This document shows positions 9,390 through 19,300 of a DNA stretch of 22,332 bases, piece by piece (within the stretch, counting starts at the first letter, position 1; every line of letters starts with the position of its first letter). Source of the DNA: Haplomitrium mnioides (Eukaryota; Marchantiophyta; Haplomitriopsida; Calobryales); the NCBI GenBank assembly GCA_049999725.1, contig JBNGIS010035101.1, positions 65,872 to 88,203 on the forward strand, in the 5' to 3' direction. Made by a program: the position numbers and the translations under genes. Below the pieces are notes generated by a model, which was given only the letters and a program-made list of their open reading frames with translations, was not told the DNA's origin and did not search any database.

Positions 9390-11830
9390 GAGGAAGCATT
9401 GGAAGTAATTGGTAAGATCAAACAAGGAAATCAAGATCATATAGTACAACTACATTCCCAAGAGGTTTACTCAATTATTGCAGATTTTCTACAACATGAA
9501 GATCAAGTGGAGACCAAGTAAAAAACAATAGAAAAGAAGGTACAACTTGTAACATTACCTTTACCATTAGATTCAAAGTTACAAGAATTACAAGCTTCCA
9601 AAGAAAAAAGCTTGAGAGAGGTGGGGCAGATCGATCACAAATTTATAGATGCTATACTTCAAGAGCTGAAAGTGGGATCAAATGATTTCTATTGCGAATA
9701 GAAGAACTGGAACTCAAAGAAATATTGAAAAAACATGGCAAAACATTTGCCTTTACAAAAGCTGAAATCGAGTGTGTGAATCGGGAGGTAGTAGTACAAT
9801 AGGGATATTTACTGTTCCATATGCTCCATGGGATTTATGACCCATTCTAGTCTCTAGAATGCATTTGCCCAAGCTTATGAATTTGTTAAAAGAGAAACTA
9901 CAAATGAGAATTCTTGAACCATCTCTTGCACTCTATTCAAATTGTTGGTTTATAATTCCAAAGAAGAATGGAGGATTGAGATTTATTCAAGATATATACA
10001 ACATGTCAACCAAGTCATAATAAAAAATACAAAGGTGGGATCTGTAGTTGATGATTTTGCTGAAACATTTGCAAGTAGAGCTATTTATTTTATTTGTGAT
10101 CTCTATTTAGAGTATGATCAATTCCTACTTTCTCCAAAGAGTAGGGATATCACCGATATAAGAACTCCAATATGGCTGGTAAGTATAAGTAGTTTGTCAC
10201 AATGAGCAACAAATTCAGTTGCTCATATGATGAGTGGGATGAATAATGTTTTGCGAGAGTTCTATTTTAGAGAAGGCCATGTCTTTCTTGGATGATCTTC
10301 CAATCAAAGGTTGTATGAAAGAAGGTAAAGGTGAGTTTTTAAATTAGAGGGATTTGCTGCTTACCATATTTCAGATGGTGACCATATCTTGTCAAGAATT
10401 AAAGAGGTACACTTAACTCTTTCATGATCTAAATCACTATTTGGAGTACATTAAGTGGTTACTATGGGACATTTGTGTGGATAGTACGGGCAAAAATGTG
10501 ATCCAAATAAAGTGAATGTAATTCAAATGATGACAAGCACATTGAATTTGGCAATTGAGGTGTGCAGATTCTTAGAAACTTGTGTCTTTATCACATATAA
10601 ATTCCTTGTTTTGCTCATATAACATATCCTCTTTATGCATTATTAAGAAAAGGAATTAAATTTAGATTGGCGGAAGAGCAATAGGTAGCGATGCAAAAGT
10701 TGAAGGAAATCTTATCTTCACGACTTGTTCTTCGACAAATTTTATATGAAGATAGTAGGCAAATAGTGCTCACTATGAATACAAGTCCTATAGCTATTGG
10801 ATGGGCTTTAGGACAAGATGATGAAGAAGGACATCAGTATGCAATTATATTTGGAGTGAAAATGTTAGTGAGAGGCAGTGAAGTTATCCTCAAGTCAAAA
10901 AAGAGTTATAGAGAGCAATGATGGAAATGAAGGTTTAGATGCCATCTGACCTGCAAGGGGAAAGCATCTAACTGGAAAAGGTTTCTTCCATTTACTCTTC
11001 CGACTAATAGAACCACTCATAGCATAGTCACTAGTTACATGCTTGTTTAATTAATCCAATGTCAAAAATCTGATTATGCCTACTTAAGATCATATTCCAA
11101 CTTAGCGTGCATTACCTTAGGAGGATCATATTTCACAAGAGGAGTTGTTTACACTACAAATCAAGCAGCTGGAAAATAGACCTACAAGGGGAAAGCATCT
11201 GAGTGGTGAAGGTTTCTTCCATTTACTCTATGGGCTGATAGAACCACTCGTAATATAGTCATTGGTTATATGTTTGTTTAATTAATCCAATGTCAAAAAA
11301 CTGATTATGCCTAGAGGATCATATTCAAATTTAGAGTGCATTACCTTAGGAGGATCATATTTTACAAGAGGAGTTGTTTGCAATATGAATGAAGCAGTTG
11401 GAAAATAAACCTTAAGATATTGAGCTAGCAATAGAAAGATTGAAGAAAGCTCACTTGAATAACAATGAGGGGTTTGATCACCAACATCAGGTAAGGCATA
11501 AGAAGATTCATGAAGGAAATTGGATGTTGGTCTATGATAATAACATAAAAAATCAACATAGTACACTCAAAAAGTTCTCTAAATGCTGGTTGGACCATAT
11601 GTAGTAGTGACAGTTCAAGACCATGCTACTTATTCCTTAAGAGAGTTGGATGAGACACATCTCAAGGTTCCAATTGCTGGAAACGAGTTAAGCTTTTCAA
11701 AAATAAAGATGATGCTAATGATATTGAGGGACTGGTTTTTGAAGATGATCCTCATACAAGTTCTTCAATTCAAATGAAAACAGACCACAACCTTTTTGAT
11801 TTTTGGTACATATCGGACAATGTAGAAGTC
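9390..11830 (+). pseudogene. Gypsy pol remnant: RT, RNase H, integrase
   Basis: From about 9390 a charged spacer (ELQASKEKSLREVGQIDHKF) leads to RT: FTVPYAPWD-like sequence near 9810, MHLPKLMNLLKEKLQMRILEPS (9858-9925), the PKKNGGLRF block near 9958, DLYLEYDQFLLSPKSRDIT (10099-10155), ATNSVAHMMSGMNNVLREF and the catalytic box FLDD at 10285-10296. RNase H is readable as YPLYALLRKGIKF, then an open stretch 10691-10921 with LTMNTSPIAIGWALGQDDEEG. Integrase C-terminal pieces include LWADRTT, NWMLVYDNN, MLVGPYVVVTVQD and YSLRELDETHLKVPIAGNELS (11583-11690). Numerous stops and frameshifts make it non-functional. Confidence 0.83.
10949..11409 (+). repeat. Tandem duplication of about 230 bases inside the integrase remnant
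   Basis: Copy 1 runs 10949-11179 and copy 2 runs 11180-11409. Both begin ACCT.CAAGGGGAAAGCATCT, share the WADRTT-coding block, GTTTAATTAATCCAATGTC and AGGAGGATCATATTT, and end at CAG.TGGAAAATA. They differ at many positions and by small gaps, so the duplication is old. An integrase has this region once. Confidence 0.87.
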
Positions 11831-11841
11831 AAAGGGGTGGA
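11831..11841 (+). other. Polypurine tract of the long-LTR gypsy
   Basis: AAAGGGGTGGA lies directly before TGTTGTGTTGTGG at 11842, just after the integrase remnant. It marks the inner edge of the second LTR. Confidence 0.72.
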
Positions 11842-13559
11842 TGTTGTGTTGTGGGTTGGCTACTGCTTGAAAATAAAAAGTTGTCAATATCTGATTAAAA
11901 TCATCCCAGCAAGCTAAACTATGCTTTGATTGAGCCCATATCAAGGTACACTTCTAAGATAGCGATTGTCATTGTTTTGGATTATTTTGAGCGGCTAAGA
12001 TAAGTTGAATGGATAGACTCTCTCTGTCCATCTCCAAAAGGAAGGCATTTCACTTCTATTGGAGATGACAAAAGATAGGAGACAAAGGATGAATTTGCAT
12101 TGTATAGAAGTGTCACGAGGAAGGGGAAATTCTCAATGTTGAGATGTTAAATATGGAGTGGGACATGAGTAATAAGGGTGGGGAGTTGCTTCAACTTTTG
12201 TGAAGATTTTTTGAGGTATCACAGCTGAAGCCTATAAAGACATGGATTTGAATTTTCCAAGAAGTATTCCACTCAACACTTGGGTTGAAATTTGATTTTT
12301 TTGTCGACCAAAGAGTTCTCTTGGTGAGTTTGAGGTGCAAAGGTTTGGCAAAGGCTACTATGAGCAAATAATTTCTTTATTTGTTTCATTTGTAAGGCCA
12401 TTTGTTGTAAATGATTTTGAGGTTGTTGTATTGACTTTATTTTTAGAAGTGCTAGTTGAAAGAGTAGATAGTGATCGCAAAGAGCGATTATAGATGATGA
12501 CTATGTTGGTCCCTATCAAAATCCTCGACCTTTTTATTGGCGATTTATTTCTTGAGAAATCTCAAAGATTCGTTATTGCCAATATATTGTCATGAGATTT
12601 GGTGCAATTTTTTGGGAGCAAGTGGAACAATATTGAGTCCATGTTATTTTACCAATAGTGACTTATGGTGAAACCTAGACCTTAGTTATCTATTATTTGG
12701 TTTAACCATATATTAGTTTATTTGTATCAAGCTATTGCGTTTGGCTTGTAGTTCATTTGAGTAGCTTGTGATACCTATTTTAGAGTGATATATGTCAATA
12801 AAGTTAACTTAAATGTGTTATTTTTCTTCTTCTAGTAATTAAGTTAAGACAGAGAGAAATTATGGTTAGGAGGAAAAAAAGAAGAAAAATGAGATTTTCA
12901 GGAGAGAACTTCAATGAGGGAGAGTAGAGGCATGAAGAAACAAAGATTTTGGATTTGAATGAAGATTTTTCCATTGATTTCAAGTTGAACTTATCAAACT
13001 ACATTGGAAGGAGAAATACAATCACAACTCAAAGTGGAGAATGTTTATTTGGCTGAAAATTGATGGAATTGTGGAAAACAAACCACATGTTCTGCTTATA
13101 AAATTTCAGCTACATTGGAGCACAAAGGTAGACAAAGTGAGTTTTTGAGTTTCTCAAAGTCAGAAATGCTTTGAAATGGAGAGGATTAGAAACTCTTATT
13201 ACAAATGGAGACTTGTTTTTTTTTTACATTCTGAAATTTCAAATGATGAGAGTTGCATTCAAGAGACAAATATGGTGGTAAAAATCACATGTTTTGGAGT
13301 CAACTGACAAGAGCTCCATTGATTTCAATTCAACATTTTAAAATATGTATAGGCAGAAGAGATTCAACTACAACTCTAAGCAAACTCCTAATTTAAAGTT
13401 AAAATTTTGCATGAATTTTGGAACACAGTCATAACAAGTGTGTGTAAAATTTTAGTAGCATTGAAGCATGAAAAAATATGTTATTGAGCTTTGAGTGAAT
13501 CAAAAGTAGAAAGCTCGCCATTGAAGGGGTTGAAAATTGATTGCATCATGGAGGAAGAT

Positions 13560-13564
13560 CATGC
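13560..13564. repeat. Target site duplication of the copia element (left copy)
   Basis: CATGC before the LTR start. The identical 5 bases follow the other LTR at 19529-19533. The homologous unoccupied site at 9242-9246 has CATGC once, in the context GATCATGCTACTCAT. Confidence 0.95.
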
Positions 13565-13793
13565 TGTTAGATTTAGAGGCAGAGCATGAAATCACATATG
13601 CACACAGCAATGCAATAATGTACTTCACTATATGGCAGGAGCGCCAACAAATACAGAGGGGAAGAGAGAGCATGAATGTGCATCTCAAGTAGCCCCATAT
13701 ATATACACACCTAAGCTAACTGGCCTAACATAATTGTGCGCTAACTAAGGTGGCTGCCAAGTTAACCGGCAGTTAGAGCTCGAAATCTCAATA
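13565..13793 (-). repeat. 3' LTR of the copia element
   Basis: The plus strand reads TGTTAGATTTAGAGG to CTCAATA, 229 bases, so the minus-strand LTR is TATTGAG to CTAACA. It is nearly identical to 19301-19528. It includes a TATA-type run at 13697-13705. The pol reading frame extends 49 bases into it. Confidence 0.95.
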
Positions 13794-15214
13794 CTCCCCC
13801 TCAAGCTCAAGACATACACTCCAAGCTGCTTCTGAAACCTATGCAGCTTCTCTGCTCCTAAAGCCTTAGTGAAAATATCAGCCAACTGCTCCTCAGTGCT
13901 GATGTACTGCAAGTCAATCACCCTAGCCAAAACCTTCTCCCTAACAAAATGATAATGCACTTCAATGTGCTTTGAACGTGCATGAAAAACTGGGTTACTA
14001 GCTAGCTGAATACTGCTTATATTGTCACAATGGACCCTCATTGGGCCTCTTACAAGGACATCTACATCCTGCAAAAACTTAAGCAACCACATTACCTCAC
14101 ATGTAGCCATTGCTGCCCCTCGATACTCCGACTCTGTGCTTGAGAGGGCAACAGTTGGTTGCTTCTTGCTGCTCCATGCAACTCCGGCACTTCCAAATGA
14201 AAAAACAAAGCCACTAGTAGATCTCCGGTCACCAGCACTTCCTGCCCAATCTGCATCTGTAAAACCAGCAAGCTGGAATGCACTATTGCTGTCATAAAAC
14301 AGCCCAAACTGAAGTGTGGTTTTCACGTACCGAAAAATCCTGCGTACAGCATCCATGTGTGGCTTCCTTGGAGTCTGCATAAACTGACTGACCAGGCCCA
14401 CAGCATAACTCAAATCTGGCCTGGTGATGGTGCTATATATTAAGCTACCTACCATCTTCCTGAAGCTCGAAGGATCATCTAGTAATTCTCCTTCATGACT
14501 GACCAGCTTTGTATTCTGATCAAGGGGTATGGCAATCGGTTTACAACCTATCATTCCATATCTAGACAACATCTCTAATGCATACTGCCTCTGAATCAAC
14601 CAGATCCCCTGATCTGATTTGATCACCTCAATGCCAAGGAAATGCCTCAGCTCACCTAGATCCTTCATCTCAAACTTCGAATGCAGCAAGTTCTTAACTT
14701 CCAAAATATCATCAAGACTTCCTCCAGTCAAGATTAAATCATCAACATATATGAGTATGAGCATGGTTCCCTTCTCCGTCCTCCTGACATAAAGAGAATA
14801 ATCTGAATTCGAAATCTGGAACCTAATAGTAACAAGATACTCACCAATCTTGTTCGACCATGCTCGAGGTGCTTGCTTGAGCCCATATAGAGCCTTCTTC
14901 AGCCTACAAACCTGATTTGGATGGACCAGATCTATGAACCCTTGTGGCTGTACCATATACACCTCCTCTTCCAGCTCCCCATGTAGAAAAGCATTCTTCA
15001 CGTCCATCTGGTGTAATGTCCACCGTTTTGCTGCTGCTACTGCAATCACAGCTCGGACCGTGGTCATTCTGGCTATAGGGCTGAAAGTCTCCTCATAATC
15101 AATACCATGAGTCTGAGCATACCCTTTTGCTACCAGCCTTGCTTTAAACCTGCTTACACTGCCATCTTCATTCCTCTTCACTTTGTAAACCCACTTACAA
15201 CCGATAGCTTTCTT
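13745..15214 (-). pseudogene. Copia pol, third segment: reverse transcriptase and RNase H
   Basis: This continues the middle segment after the TGA at 15217-15215 and is open for 489 codons. There is no ATG at its head (the first in-frame candidate, 15181, is GTG), so it needs readthrough. Counting from 15181: QMDVKNAFLHG (first RT Asp, 60), YVDDLILTG (catalytic Asp 147-148), then RNase H with FTDADW (Asp 309), SSTESEY (Glu 350), HCDN (Asp 386) and LADIFTKAL (Asp 435). All four RNase H acidic residues are intact. The frame ends inside the 3' LTR, its last 16 or so codons being LTR sequence. RT and RNase H make the double-stranded cDNA. Confidence 0.94.
13794..13808 (-). other. Polypurine tract of the copia element
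   Basis: The minus strand reads GAGCTTGAGGGGGAG directly before the 3' LTR (TATTGAG). This G-rich tract is the plus-strand primer. It also codes for the last pol residues before the LTR. Confidence 0.85.
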
Positions 15215-17203
15215 TCATGCAGGTAAATCGACCAGATCCCAAGTCTGGTTTTTCTCCAAGGCCTTCATTTCTTCAACCATTGTTGTAGTCCATCTGCAAT
15301 CACTTAGAGCCTCATGAAAAACAGCCGGCTCCTTCTCAGTGATTACCTGAACCATGTAAGCATGGTGAAGTGCGAATGCACCCTTGTGCATTAATCTGTC
15401 CATTGGGTATTTTACCCTTTCACTTCTACGTAGGGGTGGACTCTGTACTGGCTGTAATGGCTGCCCTTGTACATGAGTGGTTGCTGAAATTTCTCTCAGC
15501 TCCTCATCTGCATCATCATGGACACCACCAGCACCTCCGATCTCCGAATGTGAGCTAGTCGAGGCTTGCATCTCCATATTTTTGTGCAACCTCTCCTGCA
15601 ATATCCCACTACTACTACACTCACCTTGAGGTCCACTGAGCTCCTGAACTTGTTGATTCTCCTCAAGCATCACTTGCTTGCCTTTCACATCAACATGTGC
15701 ATCAACAATCTTTGGGTTATACCAACTGCTCAGTTCATAAAAAATAACGTCTCTGCTCACTCTTACCATACGTGAAGTAGGACAATAACATTTATACCCT
15801 TTCTGTTCACCTGAGTACCCTATGAACACACACTTCTCAGCTTTAGGATCCAGCTTGCTTCTCGTCTCAGCTGGAACATGAACATAAGCAATACAGCCGA
15901 AAACTTTCAAGTGTGAAATATCTGGCCTCCTTCCAGTGAACTTCTCTTCGGGTGTCTTCCCATGTACAGCAGCTGTAGGCGTGCGATTCATGATGTACAC
16001 CGCTGTAGCCACAGCTTTTGCCCAATAGTGATGAGGCATACTCTTCTCATTCATCAAGGCACGTGCTATCTCCGCAATATGCCGATTTTTCCTCTCAGCA
16101 ACTCCATTTTGCTGAGGCGTATACCTGCAAGTCTGTTGTCTCTTGATGCCTTCTCTCTGCAAGTATGAACAAAACTCTCCAGAAAAGTACTCACCTCCAC
16201 CATCAGATCTAAGGCACTTGATGTGCTGCCCTTTCTCCTTCTCCACCATTGCTCGAAAATGTTTGAAGTGTGAAAACACCTCACTCTTCTGCTTCATGAA
16301 ATAAATCCACATTTTCCTTAAGCAATCATCAATGAAAGTAACATAATAAGAACACCCACCAAGTGAAGCTGTTCTTGTGGGGCCCCACACATCCGAATGT
16401 ACAACCTCCAGTGGCCTTCTAGCCGCATATGCTTCATGAGTGAATGGTCGCTTAGTTTGCTTAGCAAACTGACATGCTTCACATATCTTCTGCATGCCCT
16501 CCACCTTAAACTTTGGCAATCCATTTACAACTCCAGATTTCTGCATATGTCTCAACCTTGGAATGTTGACATGACCAATCCTCTTGTGCCAAATCTCAAT
16601 ATCTGACACTACTCCAGTGCCATAAGCAAACATTGCCTCAGTGACATTCGGTATACTCATATCCAACGTGAACATCCTGCCACTCTTCTTACCTGTAGTA
16701 ATCAAGTTGCAATTGTTGCCCCAATCCTCTATATAAACTCCAGTAGGATTGAATCTCACCTGCATATTTTGCTCTACACACTGCCCAACCGAAATTATAT
16801 TCTTATGTATCCTAGGCACGTGCAAAACATCTTCCAAACACTTGGTCTCTCCATTCTCCATCATAACAGGAACACGACCAATCTTCTGGATAGGATGCAT
16901 GGAAGAGTCACCAGTCTCAACATACCCAGGTGAACTCATATCTCTGGTCTCCTTGAACCACTCTTCATGACTTGTCATGTGGTTCGAACATGCGGAATCT
17001 ATGAACCACTTATCCTCAACTCCAGCTTGTGCACTAGACACTGCTGAGAATCCATGCTGCATGACAAACAATGACCCTTTGCTGATATTGGATTCTACAT
17101 AATTCCCTTGTGCAGTGTTTCCTTTCATGTCATTCTGCTTCTTGTAACAATCCTTAGCCATATGACCGGACTTGCCACAGTAATAACACTCTGGACCTGA
17201 CAT
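15215..17203 (-). CDS. Copia pol, middle segment: zinc knuckle, protease, integrase
   Basis: Open from ATG 17203 for 662 codons to a TGA at 15217-15215; the same register is open upstream to the gag stop. Domains in order: zinc knuckle CYYCGKSGHMAKDC (6-19), protease WFIDSACSNHMT (66-77; D-S-A at 69-71, a variant common in plant copia), integrase zinc domain H206, H211, C241, C244, and catalytic core D271, D334, E370 with exactly 35 residues between the last two. Then come KVFGC and GYKCY blocks, a low-complexity linker and the RT approach KNQTWDLVDLPA, where it stops. ATG 17203 need not be a real start; the ancestral protein was one Gag-Pol. Protease and integrase motifs look intact. Confidence 0.93.
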   Translation of the reverse strand: MSGPECYYCGKSGHMAKDCYKKQNDMKGNTAQGNYVESNISKGSLFVMQHGFSAVSSAQAGVEDKWFIDSACSNHMTSHEEWFKETRDMSSPGYVETGDSSMHPIQKIGRVPVMMENGETKCLEDVLHVPRIHKNIISVGQCVEQNMQVRFNPTGVYIEDWGNNCNLITTGKKSGRMFTLDMSIPNVTEAMFAYGTGVVSDIEIWHKRIGHVNIPRLRHMQKSGVVNGLPKFKVEGMQKICEACQFAKQTKRPFTHEAYAARRPLEVVHSDVWGPTRTASLGGCSYYVTFIDDCLRKMWIYFMKQKSEVFSHFKHFRAMVEKEKGQHIKCLRSDGGGEYFSGEFCSYLQREGIKRQQTCRYTPQQNGVAERKNRHIAEIARALMNEKSMPHHYWAKAVATAVYIMNRTPTAAVHGKTPEEKFTGRRPDISHLKVFGCIAYVHVPAETRSKLDPKAEKCVFIGYSGEQKGYKCYCPTSRMVRVSRDVIFYELSSWYNPKIVDAHVDVKGKQVMLEENQQVQELSGPQGECSSSGILQERLHKNMEMQASTSSHSEIGGAGGVHDDADEELREISATTHVQGQPLQPVQSPPLRRSERVKYPMDRLMHKGAFALHHAYMVQVITEKEPAVFHEALSDCRWTTTMVEEMKALEKNQTWDLVDLPA

Positions 17204-17266
17204 GTTGTGCTGACCGCCACGTCTTTGGTTTCTCCCCCTGCCTCTGGTTTGGCCTCTACCACCATA

Positions 17267-17269
17267 CTA
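17267..17269 (-). other. In-frame amber codon between gag and the zinc knuckle
   Basis: The minus strand reads CAG CAG TAG TAT GGT. A single C-to-T change in a third CAG would explain it, and CAG is a CHG methylation context in plants. Reading continues in the same frame into the zinc knuckle and protease. Either a disabling mutation or, less likely, a programmed readthrough stop; the following bases do not match the well-known CAA-TTA-type readthrough signal. Confidence 0.85.
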
Positions 17270-17995
17270 CTGCTGGGAGTTGGACTGTGTTGTTCCACTA
17301 GAGCGTCCTTTACTAATGTTGCCTCTAGCTGTAGTTCTTCCTCTTCCTCTACCCCGATTCGAGTAGAACACCTGCTCAGTATTGCTTTGACTACTTGAGG
17401 CTCCCCCTCCAAGGTCAAGCTCTTCAGCTACAAGCATCGCGATGAGTTGCGCAAAGGAAGTGGTTCCCTCACGTGTCCTCATGGATGTCTTGAACTGCTT
17501 GTACTCCTTACCCAAACCATTCAAACATACAGCAACCATGGCACTCTCTTTCACTTGGTCTCCAACATTTGCTAACTGCTCAGCCAAAGACTTAATCTTC
17601 GAAGCAAACGCATTGACATTCATCCTCTCCTTTTGCAGATTAAAGAACTCCATCTGCAAAGTCAACTTGCATGCATCTGAAGTAACTGCATACCTCTCCT
17701 TGAGCAGATCCCAAGCCTCCTTGGGTGTCTTGGCTGCCGACACATATCCCATCATCTTGTCGTCGACACTCATAGTTAGCCAATAGAGAAGCCGATGTAC
17801 CTTAGCAATGTGTGCTTTGTAACTCTGCATGTCGTCAATAGTTGGCGATGGACCAAGTACAGGCTCCTCCTCTTCGCCTGTGATGAGTTCCCATAACTCT
17901 TTCCCTTTGATAAAATTCGTCATACGGACTGACCAAACTAAATAATTGTGCTCATTCAGCTTGTCAGTCATAATCTGGGAAATACCATCCGCCAT
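17267..17995 (-). CDS. Copia gag (capsid part)
   Basis: Starts at ATG 17995-17993 in the context GGCGGATGG-like sequence (ATGGCGG) and runs 242 codons to a TAG at 17269-17267. Residues 13-21 LNEHNYLVW and the following KGKELWELI match the N-terminal Gag domain of plant copia elements. Residues 94-101 AWDLLKER, 118-123 FFNLQK and 159-168 NGLGKEYKQF are also typical. The tail (214-242) is rich in Arg, Gly, Ser and Gln, as expected for RNA binding. The zinc knuckle lies after the TAG, so this product would lack it. Twenty-two open codons separate the TAG from ATG 17203, in the same frame. Confidence 0.93.
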   Translation of the reverse strand: MADGISQIMTDKLNEHNYLVWSVRMTNFIKGKELWELITGEEEEPVLGPSPTIDDMQSYKAHIAKVHRLLYWLTMSVDDKMMGYVSAAKTPKEAWDLLKERYAVTSDACKLTLQMEFFNLQKERMNVNAFASKIKSLAEQLANVGDQVKESAMVAVCLNGLGKEYKQFKTSMRTREGTTSFAQLIAMLVAEELDLGGGASSSQSNTEQVFYSNRGRGRGRTTARGNISKGRSSGTTQSNSQQ

Positions 17996-19289
17996 GTGAA
18001 CACAATGTAAAAACAAATCAACCAGGTAAGTAGTAGCAGACGTCGAGATGAAATCAAAAAAAAAATCTGGTTTCTACCCTCAGGAATTCTGCAGATCAGA
18101 AAACATGACTCCTATGTTTAAACTAGTGATGAAAAAGTGACAAATAAGACCCCTTCTAGTAAAAACACTTAATAGTTCTTATAGCATAATAGTTCTTATC
18201 GCTAAGTTGTTCTTATTGAGGAAGTTCTTATAAGGTGATAGTTCTTCTTTGAATAAGAATGAGGTTTAATATTAGAACATTGACTTCTTGAAGGGCTGAG
18301 AGAGCTCCTTCGTTGAGCGGCTCTTACAAAAAATATGCCCCTCCTTCGATGTCAAAAATTGTCTGCGCACGTCGAAAATTCAGGTGCGGGATGATGTGCG
18401 ATGCTGCTGGGGCAAGGTGAAGCGATGGCAGGACAACGCCTTTGCGCAAATGTCGCATGCAGCTGTTGTGGCTGCGAATTGACTGGCAGCCTGCGGCTGT
18501 GAGTTTCTTGGCTCGATAGCAGACTCTCGAGGATAGGAAGATCACCAGGAACCAAATCACCAGATCGCCTCGTTCGTTCCTTCAGCTCCGTATCTCCCCG
18601 ATGTCGATCGTCTCACAGCGTGCAATATTCTGGCTCAAATTGTGAGTGAAACATAGCAAAATTCTTGTCTTGTCTTCATGGAATTCATTAAAGACACCGT
18701 AGATGACCTTCGATGCTGCGATTTCTTCCCAGCAAGCAGAAATCTTCCTACTGCCTTGGTTTTCTTGGTTCGATTGGTGTTGCTGCACAGCCCTTCAAAA
18801 TCGCAACTCGTGATCTGCGATTGTGATCTGCGCGATGAAGACTACAGAAGGCGAATGCAGCCCTCTGAACGAAAACACGAATGGACAGCAGCCCTTGGGC
18901 AAAAAATTCGAACGCAGCCCCTTGTCTTCAGATTTCCTTTGTGCTCGTTTTGGCGACTTGTTTTCAATCAAAAAGGAGCAGAAAAAAAATTCGATTCTTC
19001 TGCCTTGAAACAGTCGCGATTCTTTTGCATGCTGTTTTCTGTCTTCCACCAAAGGCGTTGTTTTCTTAGAACAAATATAACACGCGACAGAAAAAAAAAT
19101 TTTCAGAACTAGCCCTTAGAACTCCTTGAGTTCTATTTTGCACCCTCCTTAGTGCAAATCATATATGCTCCTCCTGAGCATGTAACGGCTGTAGCGGGAC
19201 ACTCCTCCTCATCGATGACTCTCTCAAGTAACTCCCCTTAACATAAAAAAAATCTTTGCACACTACTCATCAAATTAAATAGCAACCTA
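17996..19289 (-). other. Long untranslated leader of the copia element
   Basis: About 1.29 kb lie between the primer-binding site and the gag ATG. The segment 18350-18960 looks richer in GC than the old gypsy DNA around the element. Several minus-strand frames are open for 60-85 codons but none resembles a known protein. It contains a cluster of AGTTCTTAT repeats (18174-18247) and three spaced GCAGCCC copies at about 18859-18922. Possible functions (packaging signal, translation control, captured host sequence) cannot be decided from the sequence. Confidence 0.7.
18174..18247. repeat. Degenerate AGTTCTTAT repeat cluster
   Basis: AGTTCTTAT occurs at 18174-18182, 18191-18199 and 18223-18231, with the variants AGTTGTTCTTAT at 18205-18216 and AGTTCTTCTT at 18240-18248. 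Spacing is 15-18 bases. It lies in the copia leader, about 180-250 bases upstream of the gag start in the minus-strand sense. Confidence 0.75.
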
Positions 19290-19300
19290 CTCTGATACCA
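19290..19300 (-). other. Primer-binding site of the copia element (initiator tRNA-Met)
   Basis: The minus strand reads TGGTATCAGAG, continuing TAGGTTG, immediately after the LTR end CTAACA. It matches the initiator tRNA-Met 3' end over the 11 bases typical of plant copia elements. Confidence 0.93.

Noticed and set aside
15181-15181. Separate start codon for the copia RT-RNase H segment
   Set aside because: The codon there is GTG in mid-protein (YKVKRN); the segment is the continuation of pol after a nonsense codon.
17125-17418. Minus-strand frame of 97 codons overlapping the end of gag
   Set aside because: It is out of register with gag-pol and is composed of shifted reading of the Arg/Gly-rich tail; no frameshift site is needed because gag and pol share one frame.
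14022-17786. Several plus-strand open frames of 60-114 codons
   Set aside because: They are antisense shadows of the copia gag-pol frame, which has clear domains and catalytic residues.
18678-19112. Open frame of 144 codons on the plus strand
   Set aside because: It lies antisense in the copia leader, reaches no recognised domain, and overlaps several equally open frames; most likely chance in GC-richer sequence.
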